From positions 1 through 64,000 of the forward strand of contig NZ_JAJUOS010000001.1 in the NCBI RefSeq assembly GCF_021378075.1: a stretch of DNA of 64,000 nucleotides, in the 5' to 3' direction. The first letter of the stretch is position 1; each line of letters starts with the position of its first letter. A model generated the notes under the pieces. It had not been told where the DNA came from, made no database searches, and saw nothing but the letters and a program-made list of their open reading frames with translations. The translations under genes were made by a program, and so were the position numbers. Below, piece by piece: positions 38,224 to 49,201 of the stretch. This DNA is from Rhodobacter flavimaris. GTDB lineage: Bacteria; Pseudomonadota; Alphaproteobacteria; Rhodobacterales; Rhodobacteraceae.

Positions 38224-39776
38224 GAGGGCAGGCGGACGCTTGGTTCGGCCTTGAGCGCGGCTGCGAGCGAGGCAAGGCGTGCTGCGGCCACTTCACCGTA
38301 CAGCCCCGCGCCGCGCTTGGTCAGGCGCAATTCCAGCAGGTTTTTCTTGGGCTTGTAGTTCAGCTCTCCCGCGTCCTGCGGGTCATGGATCGAGAACATC
38401 GCGCCAAACCTCATTGCCTTGCCAAGAACTTCGGCCTCCTGGATCTGCTCGGGCGAGAGCAGGGTAAAGAGCGGCTCGAACCGCGATCCGCTGCGCGAAT
38501 TCTTGTAGCGGTGCAGCAGGGCCAAGCCCACGAAGACACGCTCGGGGTGGCTGAGCGCGGCCATGTTCGCGCGGGTGACATTGTCGAAACAGGCCTCGGC
38601 GCGGTAGTCGGGATGGGTGCGCCAGGTGGTGTCATGCAGCAGGCACGCCGCGCGCATCAGGCGGTATTTCTCGGGCGGGACTTGCCCCCAGATCGGCTGG
38701 ATAAACGCGTGCAGGCGTTTGCCGAAGCCGGGCAGGCGGGCCATCGTGCGCTCGGCATGGCGGCAGGCCTCGATTAGTGGGTCGCGCCGGCGCAGGCGTT
38801 CGGGCATCTGTTCGTAAAGTAGCCCCTCGCGGATCCCGTAAGAGGAGATGTCGATTTCTTTCGGGCCGAAGGTGGCGATCAGTTCGCGCAGCACCATCGC
38901 AGCCAGCGGCACAAGTTCCATCCGCGCGGATGACGTGCCGGTGCGCGAGCGCAGATCGTTCAGGTCGTTCTTCTCGATCCAGTCGAGGGTTTTCAGCGTG
39001 CCCTCCGGGTCCATCCGGTATTCATGCAGCACCAGAAGCGGATAGCCGCGCCGCTCCATGTCGAGCCGCGCGATCGCCCGCCAAGAGCCGCCGACAAGGT
39101 AGATGCGTTCGTGCTCGGTCCCCATTTCGCGCGCGAGGCCGGCGATGACGTCCTTGATATGGGCGGCCACTTCCTTCTTGCCGCCCGGCACCTGTTGCAA
39201 CCGGAACGGCCCGAGCGGCGAGGTGACGCGCCGCCAAACGCGACCGTTGCGGATATCGGCCAACTCCATCGAGTTGCCGCCGATGTCGCAGATCAGCCCC
39301 TGCGCCTCGGGCCAGCCAAGCAGCACCCCCTGCGCAGACAGGCGCGCCTCTTCGGTGCCGTCGATCACATGCAGCTTGAGGCCGGTCGTGCGCTCGACTA
39401 GGCGCTGGAATTCCGGGCCGTCCTGCGCCTCGCGCACGGCGGCGGTGGCCACGCAGGTGAGGGGGCCGATGCCCATGCCGTCGGCCAGCAGGGCAAAGCG
39501 TTGCAGCGCGGCAAAGGCGCGCTCGCGGCCCTGAGGGTTCAACAGGCCGGTTTCGGCCAGGCCCTGGCCCAGACCCGCCATGACCTTTTCGTTGTAGAAA
39601 TAGGCCGGGCTGCGCGCCGCGCCGTCGAAAACCACCATCCGGACCGAGTTCGAGCCGACATCCACGACGCCCACGCGGCTGAGCGCCCGTGCCGAGGGAT
39701 CATCGAAGAGGGGTTTGCCAAAGGGATCCCAGTCGTCGGAAAGCTTCGGGCTGTGCCCCTCGGTCTTCGGGTTCAT
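38220..39776 (-). CDS. ppx: Exopolyphosphatase / pppGpp phosphohydrolase (Ppx/GppA family)
   Basis: A 518-residue sugar-kinase/HSP70-fold enzyme. The phosphate loops are seen in VVDVGSNSVRMVVFDG (about 37-52) and CDIGGNSMELADI (about 159-171), and a C-terminal HD-like helical region follows (LHDTTWRTHPDYRAEA). It removes terminal phosphate from polyphosphate and may hydrolyse pppGpp. It lies after ppk with a 61-base gap on the same strand, the usual ppk-ppx order. Confidence 0.92.
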   Translation of the reverse strand: MNPKTEGHSPKLSDDWDPFGKPLFDDPSARALSRVGVVDVGSNSVRMVVFDGAARSPAYFYNEKVMAGLGQGLAETGLLNPQGRERAFAALQRFALLADGMGIGPLTCVATAAVREAQDGPEFQRLVERTTGLKLHVIDGTEEARLSAQGVLLGWPEAQGLICDIGGNSMELADIRNGRVWRRVTSPLGPFRLQQVPGGKKEVAAHIKDVIAGLAREMGTEHERIYLVGGSWRAIARLDMERRGYPLLVLHEYRMDPEGTLKTLDWIEKNDLNDLRSRTGTSSARMELVPLAAMVLRELIATFGPKEIDISSYGIREGLLYEQMPERLRRRDPLIEACRHAERTMARLPGFGKRLHAFIQPIWGQVPPEKYRLMRAACLLHDTTWRTHPDYRAEACFDNVTRANMAALSHPERVFVGLALLHRYKNSRSGSRFEPLFTLLSPEQIQEAEVLGKAMRFGAMFSIHDPQDAGELNYKPKKNLLELRLTKRGAGLYGEVAAARLASLAAALKAEPSVRLPS

Positions 39777-39837
39777 GCTGTCCTGCCGTCGATAATGGGC
39801 GGCCCCGAGTCGCCTCGGCGCCGCCTCAAACTACCCT

Positions 39838-42003
39838 CTAGTCCATGCTATGGGCAAGTTTCGGAACGTCTTTTGCCCCGGCCGAGCCGCGGCCCGAAAG
39901 CGAGGGGTTCTCCATGAAGAAGCGATGGCAGGAGAACAGATCGTCTTTCCCCGGCGGCAGGTCGCGCAGGAAGCGCCCGTCGGGTTGCAGCACCCAGCTT
40001 TGCGCCTCGTCGGCCATGTTCGCGGCCATGATCTGGCTGACGATCTGCGCCTTCACGGTGTCGTTGAGCGCCTCGACCAGCGTCTCGACCCGGCGGTTGA
40101 GGTTGCGCCCCATCCAGTCGGCCGAGGAAAAGAACACCCGCGCCTTTTTCGAGGGCAGGCCGTGGCCGTTGCCAAAGCATACTATGCGCGAATGTTCGAG
40201 GAAGCGCCCGACGATGGATTTCACGCGGATATTCTCGGACAGGCCCTTGATGCCGGGGCGCAACCCGCAGATGCCGCGGATCACAAGGCTGATCTTCACC
40301 CCGGCCTGAGACGCGGCATAAAGCGCGTCGATCACCTGCGCGTCGATCAGGCTGTTCATCTTGGCCCAGATTTCGGCCGGGCGGCCGTTGCGGGCGTGCT
40401 CGCTTTCGCGCGCGATCAGTTCTAGGAGGCGCGGCTTGAGCGTGATCGGCGAGATCGCGAGGTTCTCAAGCCCCTCGGGCTGCACATAGCCCGACAGGTA
40501 GTTGAAGACCTTGGTCGCGTCGCGGCCAAGGGCGGCGTCGCAGGTGAAAAAGCTCAGATCCGTATAGATCCGCGCGGTGATCGGGTGGTAGTTGCCGGTG
40601 CCGTAATGGGTGTAGGTGACCAGCTGGTCGCCTTCACGCCGGACCACGGTCGAGATCTTCGCGTGGGTCTTGTAGTTGATGAAGCCATAGACGACATGGG
40701 CGCCCGCGCGCTCCAGTCGCCGCGACTGGCGGATATTCGCGGCCTCGTCAAAGCGCGCCTTGAGTTCTACGAGCGCCGTCACCGACTTGCCGCTTTCGGC
40801 CGCCTCGCAGAGCGCGTCCACGATCGGGCTGTCCTTCGAGGTGCGATAGAGCGTCTGCTTGATCGCCAGCACGTTCGGGTCCGCCGCCGCCTGATTGAGG
40901 AAGCGGATCACCATGTCGAAGGTCTCGTAGGGGTGATGCAGCAGCATGTCCTTCTGGCGGATCGCCGAGAACATATTGCCGTCATGGTCCTGCACCCGCT
41001 CGGGGACGCGCGGCGTGAAGGCTGGCCAGAGCAGATCGGAGCGCGACGACAGCACCAGTTCCTTGAGGTCGGCGATGCCAAGCATCCCGCGTACCTCGAC
41101 CACCTCGGAGGGATCGACGTGCAGCTCATCCATGATCAGCGCGCGCAGGCTTTCCGGCGCGCCTGAGGTGATTTTCATGCGGATCACCTGCCCACGCCGG
41201 CGGCGCTTGAGCGCGGTTTCGAACTCGCGCACGAGGTCTTCGGCCTCGTCCTCAACCTCAAGGTCGCTGTCGCGCAGCACCCGGAAGGCGCAATGACCGG
41301 TGTCGGCATAACCGGGGAAGAGCATGTTGAGATGCAAGAGCAGCAGCTCTTCGAGCGGCAGGAAGCGCGCCTCGCCGGGCAGGCGCACGAAGCGGTCAAT
41401 CTGCTGCGGAATCGGTAGCAGGGCCTGAAGGCGACGCTTGTCGGTCTGCCGCTCCAGTTCCAGCGCCAGGCAGAAACCAGTGTTGGGGATGAACGGGAAG
41501 GGGTGTGCCGGGTCGATCGCCAGCGGCGAGAGCACCGGGAAGACCTTGTTCAGGAAGTGATCGGCCAGGAAATCGCGGTCGCGCTTGGTCAGTTTGGAGC
41601 GCGTGACAAGATGAATGCCAGCGCCCTCAAGCTCGCGCTTGAGCTTGTTCCAGGTGGTCTGCTGCGTGTCCATCAGTTTGCGCGCATCGGCGTTGATCAG
41701 CACAAGCTGCTCGGCCGGGGTCAGCCCGTCATGCGAAGGGGTCACGCTGCCTTCGCGCACCAGCTCGCGCAGGCCCGCGACGCGGACGGTGTAGAACTCG
41801 TCAAGGTTGGTGGCCGAGATCGACAGGAACCGCAGGCGCTCCAGCAGCGGCACGCGCGGGTTCGTGGCCTCTTCGAGGACGCGCCAGTTGAAGGCGAGCC
41901 ACGACAGCTCTCGATTGAAGAAACGGCGCGGGCCCGCGATTACTTCGGCGGGCATCTCGACGGGGGTCGGGAACGGGGTCTTGAGGAAATCTGCCTTGGT
42001 CAT
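39838..42003 (-). CDS. ppk1: Polyphosphate kinase 1
   Basis: A 721-residue membrane-associated enzyme that makes polyphosphate from ATP. The N-terminal domain begins [20 protein letters not shown] (about 26-45), and the two PLD-like catalytic domains contain [11 protein letters not shown] with the histidine that is phosphorylated, and [16 protein letters not shown]. Length is normal. ppx lies downstream and hdaA upstream on the same strand, so these three probably form one operon. Confidence 0.95.
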   Translation of the reverse strand: MTKADFLKTPFPTPVEMPAEVIAGPRRFFNRELSWLAFNWRVLEEATNPRVPLLERLRFLSISATNLDEFYTVRVAGLRELVREGSVTPSHDGLTPAEQLVLINADARKLMDTQQTTWNKLKRELEGAGIHLVTRSKLTKRDRDFLADHFLNKVFPVLSPLAIDPAHPFPFIPNTGFCLALELERQTDKRRLQALLPIPQQIDRFVRLPGEARFLPLEELLLLHLNMLFPGYADTGHCAFRVLRDSDLEVEDEAEDLVREFETALKRRRRGQVIRMKITSGAPESLRALIMDELHVDPSEVVEVRGMLGIADLKELVLSSRSDLLWPAFTPRVPERVQDHDGNMFSAIRQKDMLLHHPYETFDMVIRFLNQAAADPNVLAIKQTLYRTSKDSPIVDALCEAAESGKSVTALVELKARFDEAANIRQSRRLERAGAHVVYGFINYKTHAKISTVVRREGDQLVTYTHYGTGNYHPITARIYTDLSFFTCDAALGRDATKVFNYLSGYVQPEGLENLAISPITLKPRLLELIARESEHARNGRPAEIWAKMNSLIDAQVIDALYAASQAGVKISLVIRGICGLRPGIKGLSENIRVKSIVGRFLEHSRIVCFGNGHGLPSKKARVFFSSADWMGRNLNRRVETLVEALNDTVKAQIVSQIMAANMADEAQSWVLQPDGRFLRDLPPGKDDLFSCHRFFMENPSLSGRGSAGAKDVPKLAHSMD

Positions 42004-42056
42004 GATGCGCTTATGAGATGCTTTTGTAATGGCGCGATGACAGTATTTTGCTCTGC

Positions 42057-42758
42057 TCAGCCCAGAGTGTCCAGCACCTCGGCGGCCAAAGATCGCGTGA
42101 TCGCGCGGTTCTCGGACAGCGCGCGCGCATCAAGCGCCGCGACCAGCTGCCGCGCCGTGGCAAGCGAGCGGTCCATGCGCGTCACAAGCCACGGGATCAG
42201 CGCGGCAGGCACCGCGATCTGGCGGTCGGCGAACAGTTTGACCAGCACGGCAGACAGCAGCGCGTCATCGGGCGGCTCGATGCGGACATTGGCGGTGGCC
42301 GACATGCGGCTAAGCAGGTCTGGCAGGCTGAGGCCCCAGTCACGCGGTGCGCTGCGGGCGGTCAGCAAAAGCCGCCCGCGCTCGGCCAGCATGAGGTTGT
42401 GCAGGTGGAAAAGCGCGGCCTGAGTGGCGGGGCTGGTGGCCACGCGCTCGGCATCCTCGACGACCACGGCGCCCGCGCGCACCAGATCGGGGGCGGCCTC
42501 GTCGGTCAACTCCTCGGCGGCAATCACCGGCGCGCCGTGCGTGTCGGCCCAGATCTGCGCGAGGTGCGATTTGCCCGCGCCCTCGGGGCCGATCAGCAGC
42601 ATCCGTCCCTGTGGCCAGCTTTCGGGCGCATCAAGCGTCGCTAGCGCCAGCGCATTCGCGGGGGCGACGAAGAAATCCTCGCGGCCCTGCGACTGGCGCA
42701 GGGGCAGATCCAGGGTCAGTTGACGGCTCACGTCCGGGTCAGTCCTCTGCGGGTTCAT
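42057..42758 (-). CDS. hdaA: DnaA-related regulatory ATPase (HdaA-like)
   Basis: A 233-residue protein related to the DnaA AAA+ domain. It has an N-terminal clamp-binding-type motif ([10 protein letters not shown]), Walker [10 protein letters not shown] near 60-68, and a degenerate Walker B with VVVEDAE near 101. HdaA with the beta clamp promotes ATP hydrolysis by DnaA and prevents over-initiation of replication. No DNA-binding domain IV is present. The ATG at 42758 overlaps the end of the upstream permease gene by 20 bases, which supports coupling; the longer frame is rejected. Confidence 0.88.
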   Translation of the reverse strand: MNPQRTDPDVSRQLTLDLPLRQSQGREDFFVAPANALALATLDAPESWPQGRMLLIGPEGAGKSHLAQIWADTHGAPVIAAEELTDEAAPDLVRAGAVVVEDAERVATSPATQAALFHLHNLMLAERGRLLLTARSAPRDWGLSLPDLLSRMSATANVRIEPPDDALLSAVLVKLFADRQIAVPAALIPWLVTRMDRSLATARQLVAALDARALSENRAITRSLAAEVLDTLG

Positions 42759-43845
42759 GTGCCAAGGCGGTCTCGGGGGCCGCTTCTTGACCCGATGTGA
42801 GGCCTTTGTAAAGCCGACCTTCGAGGTATCGCTCCAACACGAAGCGGGTGACCACGCCGAGGACCGCGGCAACGGGAACGGCGACCAGCATACCGACAAA
42901 GCCAAAGAGCGTGCCGAAGGCCGACAGCGCGAAGATCAGCCACAGCGGATGCAGGCCGACGGAACTGCCAACCAGCTTGGGCGTGATCAGGTTACCTTCA
43001 AGGAACTGACCGGCGGCGAAGATCGCGGCGACGATGCCGATCGACATCCAGTCGCCCCAGAACTGAAAGAGCGCAAGCCCGATGGCCAGCGCGCCGCCGA
43101 CCAACGCGCCGACATAGGGAATGAAGGTCAGCCCGCCCGCGATGGCCCCGGCGATCAGGCCGAAATTCAGCCCCGCCAGCATCAGCGAGATCGAGTAGAA
43201 CGCCCCGAGGATGAGGCAGACCGAGATCTGGCCGCGCACGAAGCCCGACAGCACCTTGTCGATCTCATGCGCCAGACGGCGCACTGTGGGCGCGTGATCA
43301 AGCGGCAGCCAGCCGTTGATCTTGGCGACCATATTGTCCCAGTCGAGCAGCATGTAGAAGGCCACGACGGGCACGACGACGATGAAGACGACAAAGTTCA
43401 CCACACCCATGGCCGAGCTGAGCACCCCGCTGGCCAGCTCCCCGCCGCGCGCCTTCACCGCCTGACCAAGCGAGGCCAGCGTTTCGTTGATGACCGATCC
43501 TTCCTCCATCACCGAGGGGAAGGTTGTCGTCAGGAAGGATTGCAGGCGCCGGGCGACCTCAGGGGCGATGCCGACAAGCTGGGTCAGCTGGCGGACCAGC
43601 GCGGGCACCACGGCCAGCGCGAGGATCACGAAGGTCAGTGTCGCCACCAACGCGATGGTCGATGTCGAGGCCGCGCGGCTCAACCCCAGACGCTCGAGCC
43701 GGTCGGCGAGCGGGTCGAGGAAATAGGCAATCGCGCCCCCAACGAGGAAGGGCAGGATCACGTCGCCCAACCCCCAGAGCGCAAGCGTGAATACCGCGGC
43801 GGTTCCCCCCCAGTAGGTCAGTTGTTGTCGCGCGGGCAGGGCCAT
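42739..43845 (-). CDS. AI-2E/PerM-family membrane transporter
   Basis: A 368-residue protein with about eight hydrophobic segments and the AI-2E signature near the middle ([20 protein letters not shown]) and later ([17 protein letters not shown]). Family members export small molecules or work as Na+/H+ exchangers; the specific role is not known. It overlaps hdaA by 20 bases and diverges from proS across a 257-base gap with no clear gene. Confidence 0.88.
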   Translation of the reverse strand: MALPARQQLTYWGGTAAVFTLALWGLGDVILPFLVGGAIAYFLDPLADRLERLGLSRAASTSTIALVATLTFVILALAVVPALVRQLTQLVGIAPEVARRLQSFLTTTFPSVMEEGSVINETLASLGQAVKARGGELASGVLSSAMGVVNFVVFIVVVPVVAFYMLLDWDNMVAKINGWLPLDHAPTVRRLAHEIDKVLSGFVRGQISVCLILGAFYSISLMLAGLNFGLIAGAIAGGLTFIPYVGALVGGALAIGLALFQFWGDWMSIGIVAAIFAAGQFLEGNLITPKLVGSSVGLHPLWLIFALSAFGTLFGFVGMLVAVPVAAVLGVVTRFVLERYLEGRLYKGLTSGQEAAPETALAHEPAED

Positions 43846-44102
43846 CGGTCAGCCTTTCGTGTCGTTGGCGTCAGTTTGCCGAACTGCCGCGCGGTTGCAA
43901 GCGGCCAAGGCCCGCTGTCGCAAGCCGAGATAGGCATCGCCGGGGCTATTTCATCCCCTATGCCCGCATTTTTCCCCGTGCCGCCAGAACCGGGGCGGTC
44001 TCGGGGCCGTTCTTTTCGGGGGCGCCGTGGAGGCTGACCTTGCCCCAGCTTCCCATTTCCTCTAGGCCAGTTCGCAACGCGAAACCCAATTTGGACAAGC
44101 CA

Positions 44103-45440
44103 ATGCGCCTTTCCCGCTACTTCCTCCCCGTCCTGAAAGAAAACCCCGCCGAGGCGCAGATCGTCTCGCACCGCCTGATGCTGCGCGCGGGCATGATCAA
44201 GCAGCAGGCGGCGGGGATCTATTCGTGGCTGCCGCTTGGCTACAAGGTACTCAAGCGCATCGAGCAGATCGTGCATGAAGAGCAGGTCCGCGCGGGCCAT
44301 ATTCCGCTTCTGATGCCGACGCTTCAGCCCGCCGATCTGTGGCGCGAGTCGGGCCGCTATGACGATTACGGCCAGGAAATGCTGCGCATCAAGGACCGGC
44401 ACGAGCGTGACATGCTCTACGGTCCCACGAACGAAGAGATGATCACCGACATCTTCCGCAGCTACGTGTCCAGCTACAAGCAGCTGCCGCTGACGCTGTA
44501 CCACATCCAGTGGAAATTCCGCGACGAGGTTCGCCCGCGCTTCGGCGTGATGCGCGGCCGCGAATTCCTGATGAAGGACGGCTACAACTTCGATCTGACC
44601 AAGGAAGACGCGCTGCACGCCTACAACCGCCACATGGTCAGCTACCTGCGCACCTATGAGCGCATGGGCCTGACGGCGATCCCGATGCGCGCGGCCTCGG
44701 GCCCGATCGGCGGCGACAACACGCATGAATTCCTGGTGCTGGCGCAGACCGGCGAATCCGAGGTGTTCTATGACGCCAAGGTGCCGGATCTGAAGCTGGG
44801 CGAGCGCACCGTCGATTACGACAACCGCGACGAGGTCGCCGCGATCTGCGAAGAGTTCACCACGCTTTACGCCCGCACCGACGAAACCCATGACGAGGCC
44901 GTCTTCAACCAGATCCCCGAAGAGCGCCGCATGGTCGGCCGCGGGATCGAGGTCGGTCAGATCTTCTACTTCGGCACCAAGTATTCCGAATCCATGGGCG
45001 CCACTGTCGTGACCCCCGATGGCAATCGCGTGCCGGTCGAGATGGGCTCGCACGGGATTGGCGTCTCGCGTCTGCTTGGCGCGCTGATCGAGGCCAACCA
45101 CGACGAGAAGGGCATCATCTGGCCCGAGGGTGTGACGCCGTTCCACGTCGGCATCGTCAACCTCAAGCAGGGCGACACCTCGACCGACGCGGCCTGCGAG
45201 GCGATCTACAAGGCGCTGCAAGGCCACGGCCTCGACCCGCTTTATGACGACCGCGAGGACCGTGCCGGCGCCAAGTTCGCCACCATGGACCTGATCGGCC
45301 TGCCGTGGCGCATCACCGTCGGCCCGCGCGGGCTGGCCAATAACGTGGTCGAACTGACCTGCCGCCGCACCGGCGAGAGCGAGGAGATGTCGGCCACCGC
45401 CGCCGTCGAACGCATCGCCAAGATCTACGAAGCGCATTGA
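44103..45440 (+). CDS. proS: Prolyl-tRNA synthetase, short alphaproteobacterial type
   Basis: A 445-residue class II synthetase. It begins [20 protein letters not shown] and keeps class II motifs (motif 2 around [20 protein letters not shown], motif 3 [14 protein letters not shown]) and the C-terminal anticodon domain. It lacks the editing insertion between motifs 2 and 3 seen in E. coli ProRS (572 aa), so editing of mischarged alanine must come from a separate protein. The ATG at 44103 gives the usual start. The next gene overlaps by one base. Confidence 0.95.
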   Translation: MRLSRYFLPVLKENPAEAQIVSHRLMLRAGMIKQQAAGIYSWLPLGYKVLKRIEQIVHEEQVRAGHIPLLMPTLQPADLWRESGRYDDYGQEMLRIKDRHERDMLYGPTNEEMITDIFRSYVSSYKQLPLTLYHIQWKFRDEVRPRFGVMRGREFLMKDGYNFDLTKEDALHAYNRHMVSYLRTYERMGLTAIPMRAASGPIGGDNTHEFLVLAQTGESEVFYDAKVPDLKLGERTVDYDNRDEVAAICEEFTTLYARTDETHDEAVFNQIPEERRMVGRGIEVGQIFYFGTKYSESMGATVVTPDGNRVPVEMGSHGIGVSRLLGALIEANHDEKGIIWPEGVTPFHVGIVNLKQGDTSTDAACEAIYKALQGHGLDPLYDDREDRAGAKFATMDLIGLPWRITVGPRGLANNVVELTCRRTGESEEMSATAAVERIAKIYEAH

Positions 45441-45928
45441 TGCGCGGCACGCTGGCCATACTGGGCGGAGTTGCGGGGGCGGCAGCGCTTTCGCAATTCC
45501 CCGAGTTTTCCCAGCAATACCTTCAGCGCCTTGGCGGTCAGGCCGAGGCGCTCTCGGCTGTCGTCGCTGAATTCGACGCCGCCGCCGATGTTGCCGGGCT
45601 GACGCGCGAGGCGGCTTTGACGCAGTTGCAGGGCTCGGCTTTTCTCGACAACCACGGCAACGATATGCGCAGCCTGATCGTGCGGGCCGAACATGCACAG
45701 GCCGATTATGCCCTGCTGCGCGCGGCGACGCCGCTGGAGCGTCTGACCCTTCCGCAACGCTTCCGCGACGCGGAGGTGCTGCAGGCGACATGGGGCGATT
45801 TCCAGCCCGCCGTGCAGCTTACGCCTACCGGCCTGACCGCCGCCGGGATCGGCTTTGGTCTTGGATGGGGACTGGTTCTGGCGCTTGCCGGGTTGATCAT
45901 GCGGCCCTTCCGGCGTCGCGCGGTATAG
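45440..45928 (+). CDS. DUF2937 family membrane protein
   Basis: A 162-residue protein with a short hydrophobic N-terminal segment (about 5-20), a helical middle (QYLQRLGGQAEALSAVVAEF) and a C-terminal membrane segment (GIGFGLGWGLVLALAGLIM). The ATG at 45440 overlaps the proS stop by one base. DUF2937 proteins are of unknown function. Confidence 0.85.
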   Translation: MRGTLAILGGVAGAAALSQFPEFSQQYLQRLGGQAEALSAVVAEFDAAADVAGLTREAALTQLQGSAFLDNHGNDMRSLIVRAEHAQADYALLRAATPLERLTLPQRFRDAEVLQATWGDFQPAVQLTPTGLTAAGIGFGLGWGLVLALAGLIMRPFRRRAV

Positions 45929-45951
45929 ACTTGAGCAAAATACTCGGGTAA

Positions 45952-45965
45952 TTGACCTTGGTCAA
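45952..45965. promoter_or_regulatory. FNR/Crp-type box upstream of cytochrome c peroxidase
   Basis: TTGAC-CTTG-GTCAA is a perfect palindrome of the FNR/NNR type, 57 bases before the peroxidase ATG. Cytochrome c peroxidase genes are controlled by FNR homologues in Paracoccus and others, which supports the call. Confidence 0.75.
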
Positions 45966-46021
45966 TGTCGGTCGACGGGGCGTGTCGCATAAGCGCCTCA
46001 GGAACCGAGCTGGAGTGAGCC

Positions 46022-47155
46022 ATGAGAAAGTTGCTGTCAGGGGCAGTTGCCGCGATCTGTGTCATGGGCGGCGCGGTCGGCGCGGCCGAGCCCTATGCCT
46101 CGCTGGAAGCTTGGGGCGAGGCGCTGTTCTTCGACACCGCCCTGTCGGCCAATCGCACCCAGTCCTGTGCGACCTGCCATTCCCCCGAAGCGGGCTTTGT
46201 CGATGCGCGCGAGGGCGCCGTGAGCCTTGGCGATGACGGGCACAGCCTTGGCGATCGCAACGCGCCGCCTGCGGCCTATGCGTCCTTCTCGCCCGCTTTC
46301 CACAAGACAACCGAGGGCAAATGGAAGGGTGGGCAGTTCCATGACGGACGCGCTGCGACGCTGGCCGATCAGGCCAAGGGGCCGCCGCTCAACCCCATCG
46401 AGATGGGCATGAAGGACGAGGCCGCCGTGGCCGAGCGCCTCTGGGCGAACCCGCGCTACCTAGCCACCATGACCACACTGTCCGGTCCCGAGGCCGCGCA
46501 TGACCCGCTCAAGGCCTATGACGCCATGGCCGAGGCTATCGCTGCCTTCGAGCAAAGCGAGACTTTCCAGCCCTTTGATTCCAAATACGACCGCTTCCTG
46601 CGCGGCGAGGTGCGGCTGACGGATGAGGAGGAACTGGGGCGGCTTTTGTTCTTCTCGAACCAGTTCACCAACTGCAATATCTGCCATCAGCTGCGCCAAG
46701 GACCGCTCGAGGAAAAGGAAACCTTCTCGAATTACGAATACCACAACATCGGTGTGCCCGCGAACACGGCGGTGCGCGCGGTGAACGGGGTGGCGGGCGA
46801 TCATGTTGACCGTGGGTTGCTCGATAACCCCGCTGTGGACGATCCGGCTCAGGCGGGCAAGTTCAAGGTGCCAAGCCTTCGCAACGTCGCCGTCACCAGC
46901 CCCTATATGCATAACGGGGTGTTCTCGGACCTGCGCACGGTCGTGCTGTTCTACAACAAGTACAACTCGAAACTGCCCGAGCGGCAGATCAACCCCGAAA
47001 CCGGCGCGCCCTTCGCCGCGCCCGAAGTGGCGCAGAACCTCTCGTTGACCGAGTTGGAGACCGGCCCGGCGCTGGACGACAAGCGGATCGACGCCATCGT
47101 GGCTTTCCTGCGCACCCTGACCGACGCGCGCTACGAGCCGCTTCTGGATCAGTGA
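46022..47155 (+). CDS. Di-haem cytochrome c peroxidase (CCP/MauG family)
   Basis: A 377-residue periplasmic di-haem protein. The signal peptide is MRKLLSGAVAAICVMGGAVG with cleavage near AAEP. Two haem-binding motifs are visible: CATCH at about 51-55 and CNICH at about 220-224. A late conserved region (KFKVPSLRNVAVTSPYMHNG) carries the usual methionine-type ligand. It reduces hydrogen peroxide with electrons from cytochrome c. An FNR-type site upstream predicts induction under low oxygen. Confidence 0.93.
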   Translation: MRKLLSGAVAAICVMGGAVGAAEPYASLEAWGEALFFDTALSANRTQSCATCHSPEAGFVDAREGAVSLGDDGHSLGDRNAPPAAYASFSPAFHKTTEGKWKGGQFHDGRAATLADQAKGPPLNPIEMGMKDEAAVAERLWANPRYLATMTTLSGPEAAHDPLKAYDAMAEAIAAFEQSETFQPFDSKYDRFLRGEVRLTDEEELGRLLFFSNQFTNCNICHQLRQGPLEEKETFSNYEYHNIGVPANTAVRAVNGVAGDHVDRGLLDNPAVDDPAQAGKFKVPSLRNVAVTSPYMHNGVFSDLRTVVLFYNKYNSKLPERQINPETGAPFAAPEVAQNLSLTELETGPALDDKRIDAIVAFLRTLTDARYEPLLDQ

Positions 47156-47235
47156 CCCAACAGATCCGTGAACCCGCGCGGGCTTGACCTTTAGCCCCGC
47201 GCGGGTCAGCTTGCGCGAGCTTTTGGGATAGGAAC

Positions 47236-48528
47236 ATGGCCAGCAGCACCGCGCCCTTTTCTCCTTTTGAATTCATGATTGCTTGGCGCTACCTGCGCGC
47301 GCGTCGCGCCGAGGGGGGCGTGTCGGTCATGACCTGGATCAGCCTGATCGGAATCATGCTGGGCGTGGCCGCGCTGATCATTACGCTGGCCGTGCGCGCA
47401 GGCTTTCGCGGCGAGTTCGTCGATACGATCCTGGGTGCGAATGCCCATGTCACGGTCTATTCCGCCCCGACCGAGGTAGTCGCAGGCTCGGGCGTCTATT
47501 CGCGCCTGATGCGCGACTACGAGGACCGCGCGGCCCGCCTCCGCGAAGTGCCGGGCGTGACCCGCGCCGCGCCGCTGGTGCGCGGGCAGGTGATGGTGAC
47601 GCTGGCCGACCGCTCGAACGTGGCCGAGGTTTACGGCATCGCCGCCGGGGATCTGCTGACCATCCCGCGCGTCGCGCATTCCGAAGAGGCGCTTGGCGAT
47701 ATCAACCGCTTCGGCGAGGGGATCGCCATGGGCTCGGGTCTTGCGCGCGAACTGGGCGTGAGCGTGGGCGACAAGGTCAAGCTGATCTCGCCCAATGGCG
47801 CCAAGACGGCCTTTGGCACCAGCCCGCGGGTCAGCGCCTATGAGGTGGTCTATATCTTCACCGCGGGCCGTTGGGACATCGACCGCACGCGCATCTACAT
47901 GCCCTTCGCCGAGGCGCAGAGCTATTTCAACCGCGAGGGCGGCGCCGATGAGATCGAGGTGGACGTGACCGAACCCGAGCGCGTCGATGGCTGGACGCCG
48001 CAGTTGATCGCGGCCAGCGGCGCGGGCACGATGCTCTGGAGCTGGCGCGATGCCTCGGGCAGCTTCCTGCGCGCGCTCGACATGGAGGATAACGTGATGT
48101 TCGTCATCCTCTCGGTTCTGGTGCTGATCGCAACGATGAACATTACCTCGGGGCTGATCATGCTGGTCAAGAACAAGGGCCGCGATATCGGCATCCTGCG
48201 CACCATGGGGCTGACCGAGGGCTCGGTCCTGCGCGTCTTCTTCCTGTGCGGGGCGTTTACAGGGGTGCTGGGGACGCTTCTGGGCCTTGTGCTGGGCGTT
48301 GTCTTCTCGCTCAACATCGAGCATGTGATGAACTTCATCAACTGGCTGAACGGCGGCGGGGCCTGGGATCCTTCGGTGCGTGGAATCTACGAATTGCCCG
48401 CCAAGCTGCGCGCGGTCGATATCGCCAAGGCGGTTGGCTTGTCGCTTGGGCTGAGCTTTGTCGTCACGATCTTCCCCGCGCGCCGCGCCGCGCGCCTGAA
48501 CCCAGTGGAGGCACTGCGCTATGAGTGA
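47236..48528 (+). CDS. Lipoprotein-releasing ABC transporter permease (LolC/LolE family)
   Basis: A 430-residue inner-membrane permease with four membrane segments: one near 38-58, a large periplasmic MacB-type domain, and three at about 290-325, 333-360 and 395-415 (FtsX type). The N-terminal FEFMIAWRYLRARRAEGGVS and the GLTEGSVLRVF coupling stretch are typical of LolC/LolE. Only one permease gene is present, so it may form a homodimer (LolF-like). It overlaps lolD by 8 bases. Confidence 0.92.
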   Translation: MASSTAPFSPFEFMIAWRYLRARRAEGGVSVMTWISLIGIMLGVAALIITLAVRAGFRGEFVDTILGANAHVTVYSAPTEVVAGSGVYSRLMRDYEDRAARLREVPGVTRAAPLVRGQVMVTLADRSNVAEVYGIAAGDLLTIPRVAHSEEALGDINRFGEGIAMGSGLARELGVSVGDKVKLISPNGAKTAFGTSPRVSAYEVVYIFTAGRWDIDRTRIYMPFAEAQSYFNREGGADEIEVDVTEPERVDGWTPQLIAASGAGTMLWSWRDASGSFLRALDMEDNVMFVILSVLVLIATMNITSGLIMLVKNKGRDIGILRTMGLTEGSVLRVFFLCGAFTGVLGTLLGLVLGVVFSLNIEHVMNFINWLNGGGAWDPSVRGIYELPAKLRAVDIAKAVGLSLGLSFVVTIFPARRAARLNPVEALRYE

Positions 48529-49198
48529 TGTGCTGACGCTGGAGCGGCTTGAGAAAAGCTACAATCGCGGCAAACCGGGCGAGATCGCCGTGCTGCGCGG
48601 GGTGAACCTGACGATTCCGCGCGGGCAGGTCGTGGCACTGGTGGCGCCCTCGGGGGCGGGGAAATCGACGCTGCTGCATATCGCGGGGCTGCTGGACACG
48701 CCCGACAGCGGGCGCGTGGCAATCGGCGGGCAGGATCTAAGCGGCGCCACCGACCGCCGCCGGACCGAGGCGCGCCGCGCCGATCTGGGCTTTGTCTATC
48801 AGTTCCACCACCTGCTGCCCGAGTTCACCGCGCTGGAAAACATCGTCCTGCCGCAGCTTGCGAACGGGGCAGGGCGCAAGGCGGCCGAGGAACGTGCGCG
48901 CGCGCTGCTGGGGCGTGTGGGCCTGGCCGAACGCGTCGATCACCGCCCCTCGGCCCTGTCGGGCGGCGAGCAGCAGCGGGTCGCCTTCTGCCGCGCGCTG
49001 GCCAACCAGCCCAAGCTGCTGCTGGCCGACGAGCCGACCGGAAACCTCGACCCGGCGACCTCGGACACGGTGTTCGACGTGCTGATGGAACTGGTGCGCG
49101 AAACCGGGCTGTCGGCGCTGATCGCGACGCATAACCTTGATCTGGCTGCCAAGATGGACCGGATCGTGCGCCTCGATGGCGGACAACTGACGGAGTAA
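48521..49198 (+). CDS. lolD: Lipoprotein-releasing ABC transporter ATP-binding protein LolD
   Basis: A 225-residue ATPase. Walker A APSGAGKST at about 44-52, ABC signature LSGGEQQR at about 147-154, and Walker B LLLADEPTGNLD at about 166-177. With the permease upstream it transfers outer-membrane lipoproteins from the inner membrane to LolA. The start overlaps the permease stop by 8 bases. Downstream an ArsC/Spx-like gene follows by 3 bases. Confidence 0.95.
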   Translation: MSDVLTLERLEKSYNRGKPGEIAVLRGVNLTIPRGQVVALVAPSGAGKSTLLHIAGLLDTPDSGRVAIGGQDLSGATDRRRTEARRADLGFVYQFHHLLPEFTALENIVLPQLANGAGRKAAEERARALLGRVGLAERVDHRPSALSGGEQQRVAFCRALANQPKLLLADEPTGNLDPATSDTVFDVLMELVRETGLSALIATHNLDLAAKMDRIVRLDGGQLTE

Positions 49199-49201
49199 GC
49201 G

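Noticed and set aside
47172..47210. Long GC palindrome between cytochrome c peroxidase and lolC/E as terminator
   Set aside because: The CCGCGCGGG arms pair, but the loop is long and there is no T-run, so I do not list it as a terminator.
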